From positions 59,879 to 123,878 of the forward strand of contig DVIQ01000019.1 of NCBI GenBank assembly GCA_018711185.1: a stretch of DNA of 64,000 bases, read 5' to 3'. Position 1 is the stretch's first letter. Every line of letters begins with the position of its first letter. Source of the stretch: Candidatus Limivivens intestinipullorum (GTDB taxonomy: Bacteria > Bacillota > Clostridia > Lachnospirales > Lachnospiraceae). Below the pieces are notes generated by a model that saw only the letters and a program-made list of their open reading frames with translations, searched no databases and was not told the origin of the DNA. Below are positions 35,954-44,778 of the stretch, piece after piece. The position numbers and the translations under genes are program-made.

Positions 35954-36196
35954 GACTGCACCTCCTTGACATTGATTTAGTCTCTCAAGCAGAAGCAGAC
36001 AGTGGAATCTGCTATGCTACTTGCCCCTTTCTTCTGCATGGAACGCAGAAAAAGGATATAGACTCACGACATTGATTATTCTAGCAGATACCGCCGGGTT
36101 TTGCAAGCATAAATTCGTACTTTTTCTATTTTTTCGAAAAAAGGCATTTCTTTTTACGGGAAAACGGGGTATAATAGGGAAAACAGGAGCGCGGAC

Positions 36197-36225
36197 GTAA
36201 CGGTTCAGCAGGGCTGAACTGTTAC
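36197..36225. repeat. Copy G, solo palindrome GTAACGGTTCAGCAGGGCTGAACTGTTAC
   Basis: Family match; flanks GCGCGGAC / GCGCAAAC (6/8). Confidence 0.85.
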
Positions 36226-36246
36226 GCGCAAACAGGAGGGTTGAGA

Positions 36247-36603
36247 ATGAAGGGACGCATGAATACAGAATTAGGTTCGATTCTGATTGATACCGACGTC
36301 ATCGCAACGTATGCCGGAAGTGTCGCGGTGGAGTGCTTTGGTATTGTGGGCATGGCGGCCGTAAACATGAAGGACGGCCTGGTCAAGCTTTTAAAGAGAG
36401 AGAGTCTGACGCAGGGGATCAGCGTCAGCATAAATGACAATAAAATTTCGCTGGATTTTCACGTGATTGTAGCGTACGGCGTCAGCATATCGGCAGTGGC
36501 GGACAACCTGATCAGCAATGTAAAGTATCAGGTGGAAGAGTTCACTGGTATGGAAATTGAAAAAATAAATATTTATGTCGAAGGTGTTCGAGCAATCGAT
36601 TAA
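36247..36603 (+). CDS. Asp23/Gls24 family envelope stress protein
   Basis: ELGSILIDTDVIATYAGSVAVECFGIVGMAA; upstream of DAK2 gene as usual. Confidence 0.9.
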   Translation: MKGRMNTELGSILIDTDVIATYAGSVAVECFGIVGMAAVNMKDGLVKLLKRESLTQGISVSINDNKISLDFHVIVAYGVSISAVADNLISNVKYQVEEFTGMEIEKINIYVEGVRAID

Positions 36604-36615
36604 GGAGGAGCTGTT

Positions 36616-38286
36616 TTGGAAACAAGTACGATAAATGCCAGTCTTTGCGCGAAAATGTTCCTGGCCGGGGCGAAAAATCTGGAGGCAAACAAAGAGTGGA
36701 TTAATGAGCTGAATGTTTTTCCCGTTCCGGACGGAGATACGGGGACGAATATGACGATGACGATTATGTCGGCGGCCAGGGAGGTCGCGGAGCTTTCGTC
36801 CCCTGATATGCCCGCGCTGGCGAAGGCCATTTCTTCCGGTTCTCTGCGCGGAGCCAGAGGAAACTCAGGCGTTATCCTCTCACAGCTTCTTCGCGGCTTT
36901 ACGAAAACCATCCGGGACTACAGCGAGATTGACACAGAGGTTTTGGCGGCGGCCATGCAGAAGGCGGTGGAGACAGCCTATAAGGCGGTTATGAAGCCCA
37001 AGGAAGGTACCATCCTGACGGTAGCCAAAGGCGCGGCGGACAAAGCGGCCCAGCTTTTGGAGACAGATATGGGGATGGCGGATTTCCTGGGGGAGATCAT
37101 CGAGCATGCGGAGTATGTACTCTCCCAGACACCGGAGATGCTTCCTGTGCTGAAGGAAGCCGGCGTGGTGGATTCCGGCGGCCAGGGCCTGGTTCAGGTA
37201 TTAAAAGGGGCCTATGACGCTTTCCTTGGAAAAGAGATCGACTATTCTATTGCGGATTCGCAGGAGGAACGCCCGGCGAGACGGGAGACGGTACCTGCCC
37301 GGCAGCAGGAGGCGGACATTAAATTCGGCTACTGCACGGAGTTTATTATTATGCTGGAACAGGAGCTTCCGGAGCAGAAGCTGGCGGATTTCAAGAGCTT
37401 TCTGGAATCCATCGGGGATTCCATTGTACTGGTGGCGGATGAGGATATTGTCAAGGTCCATGTACATACAAACGACCCTGGCAAAGCCATTTCCCGCGCG
37501 CTGACCTACGGACAGCTCTCAAGGATGAAGATCGACAACATGCGGGAGGAGCACCATGAAAAACTGATTAAGGACGCGGAAAAGCTTGCGGCGAAGCAGA
37601 AGGAAGAGGAGAAAAAAGCGCCCAGAAAGCCGGTGGGCTTTATCTCCGTGTCTGTGGGAGACGGTATAGGTGAAATTTTCAGAGGACTTGGCGCCGATTA
37701 TCTGATTGAGGGCGGCCAGACTATGAACCCAAGCACCGATGATATGGTAAAGGCCATTGAAAAGGTAAACGCCGACAATATTTTCATTCTCCCGAATAAC
37801 AAAAACATTATTCTGGCGGCGAATCAGGCTCAGTACCTGGTGAAGGACAAGAAGGTGTTCGTGATTCCCACAAAGACGATTCCCCAGGGTATCACGGCGA
37901 TTATCAGCTACAATGCCGAGCGGACGCCGGAGGAAAACGAGGAGACGCTGAAAGAGGAGATCAAGAAGGTAAAGACCGGTCAGATCACTTACGCGGTACG
38001 CGATACGCATATTGATGACAAGGATATTCACGAAGGAGATCTGATGGGAATTGGAGACAAAGGCATCCTCACGGTGGGCCGTGATCTGAGTGAGGTGACA
38101 AGGGAAACCATTGACCAGATGACAGATGAGGATACAGAGCTGATCAGTATTTACTACGGCGAGGATGTAAGCCCCGAGGACGCGGAGCGTTTTGGCGGCA
38201 GCATCATGGAAGAGTATCCGGACTGCGATGTGGAGATCTACGCCGGCGGCCAGCCCATTTATTACTACGTGGTATCTGTAGAATAA
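36616..38286 (+). CDS. DAK2 domain/FakA-like fatty acid kinase family protein
   Basis: NVFPVPDGDTGTNMTMTIMSA; GARGNSGVILSQLLRGF; TTG start with AGGAGG RBS. Confidence 0.92.
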   Translation: METSTINASLCAKMFLAGAKNLEANKEWINELNVFPVPDGDTGTNMTMTIMSAAREVAELSSPDMPALAKAISSGSLRGARGNSGVILSQLLRGFTKTIRDYSEIDTEVLAAAMQKAVETAYKAVMKPKEGTILTVAKGAADKAAQLLETDMGMADFLGEIIEHAEYVLSQTPEMLPVLKEAGVVDSGGQGLVQVLKGAYDAFLGKEIDYSIADSQEERPARRETVPARQQEADIKFGYCTEFIIMLEQELPEQKLADFKSFLESIGDSIVLVADEDIVKVHVHTNDPGKAISRALTYGQLSRMKIDNMREEHHEKLIKDAEKLAAKQKEEEKKAPRKPVGFISVSVGDGIGEIFRGLGADYLIEGGQTMNPSTDDMVKAIEKVNADNIFILPNNKNIILAANQAQYLVKDKKVFVIPTKTIPQGITAIISYNAERTPEENEETLKEEIKKVKTGQITYAVRDTHIDDKDIHEGDLMGIGDKGILTVGRDLSEVTRETIDQMTDEDTELISIYYGEDVSPEDAERFGGSIMEEYPDCDVEIYAGGQPIYYYVVSVE

Positions 38287-38356
38287 AGACAACTGTGAGT
38301 TACGTGAAGGTATTGAACAGTTACGAATAAAGAAGATTTAAAAAACAGGAGTTAGG

Positions 38357-40387
38357 ATGAAAGAATATACCCCGCTGGACTCTTTAAAGGGCATCGGGGA
38401 AAAAACGAAGCAGATTTTTTGCCGCGCGGGGATTGAGAGCGTGGGGGATCTGCTTCATTATTTTCCCAGAGTCTACGACACACTGAAAGAGCCCACAGCC
38501 ATCAGCGAAGTGACAGAGGACGAGGTACAGGCTGTCTGCGCCTCCCTGGAGGGGGAGCCAAGGACGGTTTATGCCAGAGCCCGGCAGACCACCACCGGAC
38601 TTCTCAGGGAAGGAGAGGCGTATCTGTACGTGATCTGGTATCACATGCCTTATATGAAAAACGCCCTGAAACGGGGAAGCCGCTATGTATTCCGGGGCCG
38701 AGTGACCCGCAGAAGCGGCCGCCTTATGATGGAGCAGCCTGCCGTGTACACGGCAGAGGATTACGAAAGGGCCAGGAAAGCGCTGCAGCCGGTCTATCCC
38801 CTCTGTGAAGGACTCACTAACAAAATGCTCCAGAAAGCCATCCGCCAGGCACTGGACGATCCGGAGCTTACGGAGGAATATCTGCCCCAGGAAATAAGAA
38901 AAAGCCTGGGACTTGCGGATTACGCCTTTGCCCTGGAGCAGATCCATTTTCCAAAGGACCGCAAAACTCTGGTGTTTGCCAGACATCGGCTGGTTTTCGA
39001 TGAATTCTACACCTTTCTGCTGGCAGTGCAAAGTCTCAGAGAAGACCGGGCCAAAAAGCCTGCGGCCTTTCCGATGAAAGAACCGGAGGGGCTGGACGCC
39101 CTTGCGGCGAGACTGGACTTTCAGCTTACCAGGGCCCAGGAACGGGTATGGAGAGAGATACGCGCGGATCTGGCCTCGGACCGGGCCTGTGCCAGGCTGA
39201 TCCAGGGGGATGTGGGCTCGGGAAAAACCATCCTGGCTTTTCTTGCTATGATTTTTACCGCCGAGAACGGCTTTCAGAGCGCGCTGATGGTTCCAACGGA
39301 GGTACTGGCTGTCCAGCATTTCCACGCCTTGACGGAGCTTCTGGATAAGCTGGGACTGCCCTTTCACGCGGAGCTTCTCACTGGCTCCCTGACGGCAAAA
39401 CAGAAGCGGGAAGCCCTGGAGCGAATCAAAACGGGAGAGGCGGACTTCGCGGTGGGAACCCATGCCCTGATCCAGGACAAAGTATCCTTCGACAGGCTGG
39501 CCCTGGTGATTACCGATGAACAGCACCGGTTCGGAGTACGGCAGAGAGAGGCCCTTGGAGAAAAGGGCGGCCTTCCCCACACCCTGGTCATGAGCGCCAC
39601 CCCGATTCCCAGAACTCTGGCGGTTATTCTGTATGGAGATCTGGATATTTCCGTGGTGGACGAGCTCCCGGCCCACCGGCTCCCCATCAAAAACTGCGTG
39701 GTGGATACCAGGTACCGCCAAAAGGCCTGGGAGTTCATAAAAAAAGAGGCAGACAAAGGCCATCAGGCCTATGTGATCTGCCCCATGGTGGAGGAGAGCG
39801 AGGGCATGGAGGCGGAAAACGTCCAGGATTACGCGAGACGGATTGCCGAAGCGCTGCCGGCCTGGATTCAGGTGGGGATTCTGCATGGCAGGATGAAGCC
39901 CAGAGAAAAAAATGAAATCATGGACCGCTTCCTGAGAAATGAAATCCAGGTGCTGGTTTCCACTACCGTGGTGGAGGTCGGGGTTAATGTGCCAAACGCC
40001 ACCGTGATGATGGTGGAGAACGCGGAGCGGTTTGGCCTGGCCCAGCTTCACCAGCTCCGGGGCCGGGTGGGAAGAGGAAAGGATCAATCCTACTGCATTA
40101 TGGTTCACAGTACGGACAGCCGGCGCATACGGGAGCGGCTGGAAATCCTGAACCATTCCAATGACGGCTTCTATATCGCGGAGGAGGATCTGAAACTGCG
40201 GGGCCCAGGCGATCTGTTTGGCGTGCGCCAGAGCGGAATCGCCGGCTTTAAAATCGGCGACGTTTTCCAGGATGCAGGGATACTGGCGGAAGCGAAAAAG
40301 GCGGTGGAATCCTGTCCTGTGGAGCCGCAAATGCGGGAAAAAGCCTGCAGGTACTGGAATTTGAACAAGGATAAATTGAATTTATAG
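38357..40387 (+). CDS. recG: ATP-dependent DNA helicase RecG
   Basis: LIQGDVGSGKTILAFLAM, DEQHRFGVRQREAL, QLRGRVGRGKDQSYCIM. Confidence 0.97.
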   Translation: MKEYTPLDSLKGIGEKTKQIFCRAGIESVGDLLHYFPRVYDTLKEPTAISEVTEDEVQAVCASLEGEPRTVYARARQTTTGLLREGEAYLYVIWYHMPYMKNALKRGSRYVFRGRVTRRSGRLMMEQPAVYTAEDYERARKALQPVYPLCEGLTNKMLQKAIRQALDDPELTEEYLPQEIRKSLGLADYAFALEQIHFPKDRKTLVFARHRLVFDEFYTFLLAVQSLREDRAKKPAAFPMKEPEGLDALAARLDFQLTRAQERVWREIRADLASDRACARLIQGDVGSGKTILAFLAMIFTAENGFQSALMVPTEVLAVQHFHALTELLDKLGLPFHAELLTGSLTAKQKREALERIKTGEADFAVGTHALIQDKVSFDRLALVITDEQHRFGVRQREALGEKGGLPHTLVMSATPIPRTLAVILYGDLDISVVDELPAHRLPIKNCVVDTRYRQKAWEFIKKEADKGHQAYVICPMVEESEGMEAENVQDYARRIAEALPAWIQVGILHGRMKPREKNEIMDRFLRNEIQVLVSTTVVEVGVNVPNATVMMVENAERFGLAQLHQLRGRVGRGKDQSYCIMVHSTDSRRIRERLEILNHSNDGFYIAEEDLKLRGPGDLFGVRQSGIAGFKIGDVFQDAGILAEAKKAVESCPVEPQMREKACRYWNLNKDKLNL

Positions 40388-40575
40388 TTGCTATTTTCTG
40401 CAAATTGGTATATTATGTTGTAGATTACAGATATGTTTTCCGCCCGATTCTGGTTGAGGCTTGCAGGAAGGACTCATGGACGGGACGTTCTGTAAACTAT
40501 TGTTTTTGTCCGGCGAAGAAGGACTGGCAAGAGTCCGGTCAGGCCGGGCAAGTGTCTGGATTTAGGAGGATTATT

Positions 40576-41004
40576 ATGGAAAAAAAGAAAACCGGAAGAA
40601 CCAGAGCCGCGAAGACCACTGCGAAAGCAGCGGCTGAGAAAGCGGTCGAGGTGACAGTAGCGGCAGCGGAAAAGGTATCGGAGACTGCCGCGGAAGTAGC
40701 GGAGAAGGTATCCGCCGCGGATCTGCCGGCAAAGGCGGAGAAGGCTGTGGAAAAAGCGGCCGAGAAGGTTCCTGCAAAGAAGACCACTGCCAGAAGGACG
40801 GCAGTAAAGGAAACGGTGTACCTGCAGTACATGGGCAAAGAGATTAATCAGAACGACATAATAGAGGAAGTAAAGAAAATTTGGACGGAACAGTTGGGCA
40901 AGAAAGCTTCCGAGATGAAGACCCTGGCCGTTTACTTAAAACCGGAAGAGAATACCGCTTACTATGTAATCAACGACGAAGTAAGAGGCAGCGTACAGAT
41001 CTGA
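40576..41004 (+). CDS. DUF6465-like protein with Lys/Ala/Glu-rich N-terminal tail
   Basis: RBS AGGAGG before ATG 40576; low-complexity AEK-rich tail then folded YLQYMGKEINQNDIIEEVKKIW... domain. Confidence 0.75.
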   Translation: MEKKKTGRTRAAKTTAKAAAEKAVEVTVAAAEKVSETAAEVAEKVSAADLPAKAEKAVEKAAEKVPAKKTTARRTAVKETVYLQYMGKEINQNDIIEEVKKIWTEQLGKKASEMKTLAVYLKPEENTAYYVINDEVRGSVQI

Positions 41005-41048
41005 GCAACTGAATAACCGGAAGCGCCTGTACGGCGACAATTTCCAGA

Positions 41049-41087
41049 CAAAACGGACTGCCGCATTGCGACAGCCCGTTTTGTTTT
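41049..41087 (+). terminator. Terminator
   Basis: CAAAACGG-CTG-CCGCATTGCG-CAG-CCCGTTTTG TTTT. Confidence 0.75.
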
Positions 41088-41136
41088 CCGCAACCGCTGC
41101 GTTTAGCAGGGTTTTGGTTATGGCTTCTGAAACGTT

Positions 41137-41361
41137 TTAGTACTGCTGCATACCGCCCTGACCGGACATCTGTCTTTCCTGTGCCTCGATCATTTTTTTT
41201 ACCATATAGCCGCCAACGCTTCCGTTCTGCTTGGAAGTCAGGTTGCCGTTATATCCGTCCGTCAGAGGTACGCCGATTTCACTGGCCACTTCCATTTTGA
41301 AACGATCCAGTGCACCCTTTGCTTCCGGTACTGCCGCTGTGTTCGATGAACGATTTGCCAT
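41137..41361 (-). CDS. Small acid-soluble spore protein, alpha/beta type
   Basis: MANRSSNTAAVPEAKGALDRFKMEVASEIGVPLTDGYNGNLTSKQNGSVGGYMVKKMIEAQ. Confidence 0.97.
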   Translation of the reverse strand: MANRSSNTAAVPEAKGALDRFKMEVASEIGVPLTDGYNGNLTSKQNGSVGGYMVKKMIEAQERQMSGQGGMQQY

Positions 41362-41682
41362 AATAAACGCCTCCTTGTTTTCGCTTTTGTTTTTTTGTAC
41401 GGCGTTCGCCGCGGGAAATCCGCTGCGGACGCCGCCCTTTTGAGTGATCGTGAGAATCCGGCGTCTTTCACATATGCTTTTTACAAATGCAATGGACATC
41501 TGGATTCTCTGGCTTTACCAGTGTCCATTGCCATGATTCATGGTATGTTCACGGTATCGCCGTTTCGCAATAAGCACTGCGCTTTTTGTTTCCCGCAATG
41601 TTTTATTGCAACAATAGTATGTGAAAAATCCGGATTCTTAAACTAGCAATCCATTCCTCTCCTGACAAATTGTTACAATTCT

Positions 41683-41817
41683 GTAACAGTTCAGCCCAGG
41701 TTCGCGCACATGCTGCGCGGACCGTAAGAACGTGATTCAGGAGTGCGAAAATCCCATCGCCGCAGGCGATTTCAAATGGATTTTCGCAGTTACGGTTCAG
41801 CAAGGCTGAACTGTTAC
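41683..41817 (+). repeat. Copy C, full-length element (135 bp), inverted relative to copy B
   Basis: GTAACAGTTCAGCCCAGGTTCGCGCACATGCTGCGCGGACCGTAAGAACGTGATTCAGGAGTGCGAAAATCCCATCGCCGCAGGCGATTTCAAATGGATTTTCGCAGTTACGGTTCAGCAAGGCTGAACTGTTAC; flanks ACAATTCT / ACATTTCT (7/8). Confidence 0.93.
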
Positions 41818-41929
41818 ACATTTCTTTTCGCTTATTAAAAAAAAGCATTGTACCGGTAAAAAAACCTGTGATATAATGAGAAGAGCGGGCAAGTGTGAGG
41901 CCGTTTTAAACAATAGAAGAGGTGAAAAA

Positions 41930-42322
41930 ATGAATATTGGGTTTATTGCACACAACTCCAAGAAGAACCTGATCGAAGATTTTTGCCTTGCCTACAAAAG
42001 AATACTTGAAAAGCATGAGCTGTATGCCACTGGAACCACCGGACGGCATATTGAGGAAGTGACGAATCTGAAGGTGCATAAGTTTCTTCCGGGAAGCGTA
42101 GGCGGGGACAGGCAGTTTGCGGAGATGATCCAGAGAAACAGCATGGACATGGTTATATTCTTTTACAATCCGGCCATGATTAATCCCAAGGAGCCGGACA
42201 TCGATATGATATCAAAGTATTGCGACCAGTACAATATTCCGATTGCTACGAATATTGCCACGGCGGAATCCCTGATTATCGGCCTGTCCAAGGGTGATCT
42301 GGAATGGAGGGAGCATTTATGA
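41930..42322 (+). CDS. mgsA: Methylglyoxal synthase
   Basis: MNIGFIAHNSKKNLIEDFCLAY...LYATGTTGRHIEE...GSVGGDRQFAEMI. Confidence 0.93.
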   Translation: MNIGFIAHNSKKNLIEDFCLAYKRILEKHELYATGTTGRHIEEVTNLKVHKFLPGSVGGDRQFAEMIQRNSMDMVIFFYNPAMINPKEPDIDMISKYCDQYNIPIATNIATAESLIIGLSKGDLEWREHL

Positions 42323-43992
42323 CCATCAATGACATACAGAACCTGTTTACCTTTGCGGGTGGCCTTGGGATGTTCCTGTTCGGCATGCACAGTATGTCGG
42401 GAGGAATCCAAAAGTCAGCCGGGCAGAGAATGCAGGAGCTGCTTGGCATTTTGACGAATCATAGAGTTCTGGCGATTTTGATGGGCGCCCTGGTGACTGC
42501 GATTATCCAGAGCAGCGGGGCGACGACGGTTATGGTTGTGGGATTTGTAAACGCGGGTATTCTGACGCTGAACCAGGCGGTGGGAGTGATCATGGGCGCG
42601 AACATCGGCACCTGTATCACAGCGTGGATCGTTTCCTTAGGGCAGATTGGCGACAGCTTTCAGGCTTTGTCCCCGTCCCTGTACGCACCCCTCCTGGTAG
42701 GCATCGGCGCTTTTTTGATTATGTTCGGCAAAAAGCAGCGGACCAGAGTCTATGGAGAGATCCTGACCGGTCTGGGGCTTTTGTTTATCGGACTGGACTT
42801 TATGAAAAATTCCGCGGAAGCGTATACGGATCTCCCCATTTTTACGGATGCGTTTTCCCTTTTTGGCTCCAACCCCATCCTTGGAATCCTGATCGGTATG
42901 GTGGTGACGGGCATTATGCAGAGTTCTTCAGCATCCGTAGGAATTCTGCAGACGTTGGCGTCCACCGGCGCCTTTGTAACGGCCAGTTCGGCGATCTATA
43001 TCAGCTTGGGATCGAATATCGGTTCCTGTTTTACGGCGCTACTGTCCAGCATCGGCACGCCAAGGAACGCCAAGAGGGCCGCGGTGATTCATCTGTCTTT
43101 TAATGTGATCGGTACGATTATATTCGGAACAGCTATCTACATCTTTACCCTTTTCCGTCCTGTACTGCTTCATACCCAGATTGACAGCGTCGGGATTTCC
43201 GTTTTCCATACGGTGTTTAATATCCTTTGCACGATTCTCTTGTTCCCGTTTTCGGATAAGCTGGTTGCCCTCTCGGGTCTGCTGGTTAAGGGCAGCGATG
43301 AGGAGAGCTCGGCGGATGCCAACGAAGAGACGGTTACACTGCGCCATCTTGACGAGCGTATCCTGGAATCTCCGTCTTTCGCGGTGGAGAACGCTATTCT
43401 GGAAGTGGTGCATATGGGGAAAATCACCCTGGAGAATATGGAACGGGCCTGTGAGGCAGTGCTGACTTTTGATGAGAAAAAGATCGATCAGGTTTACAAT
43501 ACCGAAAAGACCATCAACAAAATGGAAAAGATGATTACCGAATACCTGGTAAAAATCACGAACCTTTCCCTGAATGAGGAACAGCATATGATTGTCAATA
43601 ATCTGTTCTATTCTGTCAGCGACATTGAACGGGTGGGAGACCACTCGGAGAACATCGCGGAGCTGGTGGACCGCAGGGATAAGGAGCCTATTTCCTTCTC
43701 TGAGGAGGCACGGGGAGAGCTTCGGGAAATCATGGAGGTGACAGCCTCTGCCTTCCGGTATTCCATAAAGGCCCGGGAGGACGTCAGCGCGTCGGCTGCC
43801 GCCAAGGTGGTGAAATACGAAGATATGGTAGACAATATGGAAGAAGAACTGAGGGAGCGCCATATTGAGCGCCTTTCCAAACAGCTCTGCAATCCGGAAA
43901 GCGGCGTGATTTTCCTGGATATTATCAGCAACCTGGAGAGAATTTCGGATCACGCGTACAACCTGGCCGGATACGTTATGTCTGAGCATTAA
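42319..43992 (+). CDS. Na/Pi cotransporter family protein with C-terminal PhoU-like domain
   Basis: Duplicated QSSGATTVMVVGFVNAG / MQSSSASVGILQTLAS motifs; C-terminal helical PhoU-like region. Confidence 0.93.
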   Translation: MTINDIQNLFTFAGGLGMFLFGMHSMSGGIQKSAGQRMQELLGILTNHRVLAILMGALVTAIIQSSGATTVMVVGFVNAGILTLNQAVGVIMGANIGTCITAWIVSLGQIGDSFQALSPSLYAPLLVGIGAFLIMFGKKQRTRVYGEILTGLGLLFIGLDFMKNSAEAYTDLPIFTDAFSLFGSNPILGILIGMVVTGIMQSSSASVGILQTLASTGAFVTASSAIYISLGSNIGSCFTALLSSIGTPRNAKRAAVIHLSFNVIGTIIFGTAIYIFTLFRPVLLHTQIDSVGISVFHTVFNILCTILLFPFSDKLVALSGLLVKGSDEESSADANEETVTLRHLDERILESPSFAVENAILEVVHMGKITLENMERACEAVLTFDEKKIDQVYNTEKTINKMEKMITEYLVKITNLSLNEEQHMIVNNLFYSVSDIERVGDHSENIAELVDRRDKEPISFSEEARGELREIMEVTASAFRYSIKAREDVSASAAAKVVKYEDMVDNMEEELRERHIERLSKQLCNPESGVIFLDIISNLERISDHAYNLAGYVMSEH

Positions 43993-44082
43993 TTCCATGG
44001 ATTGAGTACAGAAATACAGGAAAGGAGCAGCAGGGAGGCAAAGCGGGTACAGGCCGAACGGCTGCGGAGAGGATCATGGAAC

Positions 44083-44778
44083 ATGGCAGATTTCATATAT
44101 TTGGTTGAGGATGATGACAATATCAGAGAACTGGTGGTTTACGCTCTGAAAACCGCCGGTTTCGAGGCAGAAGGCTTTCCGACAGCGGCAGCCTTTTACC
44201 GGGGGCTGGAAAAACGCCTGCCGAACCTTCTTCTGCTGGACATCATGCTGCCCGACGAGGACGGCATGAGCATATTGAAAAAGGTAAAAGGCAGCAGCCG
44301 GACAAAGAATATTCCGGTGATTATGCTGACTGCCAAATCCACGGAGTACGACAAGGTCATGGGACTGGATACCGGGGCGGACGACTATGTGACGAAGCCC
44401 TTTGGAGTTATGGAGCTTCTCTCGCGGATTCGCGCGGTGCTGCGCCGGGCAAAAACGGACGCGGGGACGGAGGACAGCCAGATTATCTCCATGGGAGATC
44501 TGGTTCTGGATACCCAGAAGCACGAGGTGCGGGTTCAGGGAAAGTCCGTGGTTCTCACTTACAAGGAATTTGAGCTTTTAAGCTATCTGATGAAAAACAA
44601 AAACATTGTTCTGACCAGGGATAAGATCCTGGATGTGATTTGGAACTATGAGTATGAGGGGGAAAGCCGCACTGTGGACGTCCACATCGGCTCCCTGCGG
44701 CAGAAGCTGGGTCCCTGCGGGAACCGGATCAAGACGGTCCGCGGCGTGGGCTATAAGCTGGAGGATCTGGAATCATGA
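44083..44778 (+). CDS. phoP: Response regulator, OmpR/PhoB family
   Basis: Receiver domain LLLDIMLPDEDGMSILKKV and winged-helix C-terminus; followed by PhoR-like kinase and near pst genes. Confidence 0.88.
   Translation: MADFIYLVEDDDNIRELVVYALKTAGFEAEGFPTAAAFYRGLEKRLPNLLLLDIMLPDEDGMSILKKVKGSSRTKNIPVIMLTAKSTEYDKVMGLDTGADDYVTKPFGVMELLSRIRAVLRRAKTDAGTEDSQIISMGDLVLDTQKHEVRVQGKSVVLTYKEFELLSYLMKNKNIVLTRDKILDVIWNYEYEGESRTVDVHIGSLRQKLGPCGNRIKTVRGVGYKLEDLES

Noticed and set aside
35954-36070. Hairpins in the rpmB leader (TTCTGC...GCAGAA) as a possible ribosomal-protein autoregulatory RNA
   Set aside because: Pairing is short and I cannot match it to a known leader; left unannotated.
38293-38325. GTTACGTGAAGGTATTGAACAGTTACG as a repeat-family copy
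   Set aside because: Only the GAACAGTTAC end resembles the family; no palindrome remains, so not counted.
38384-40330. 648-aa ORF antisense to recG
   Set aside because: Shadow of recG, which has all helicase motifs.
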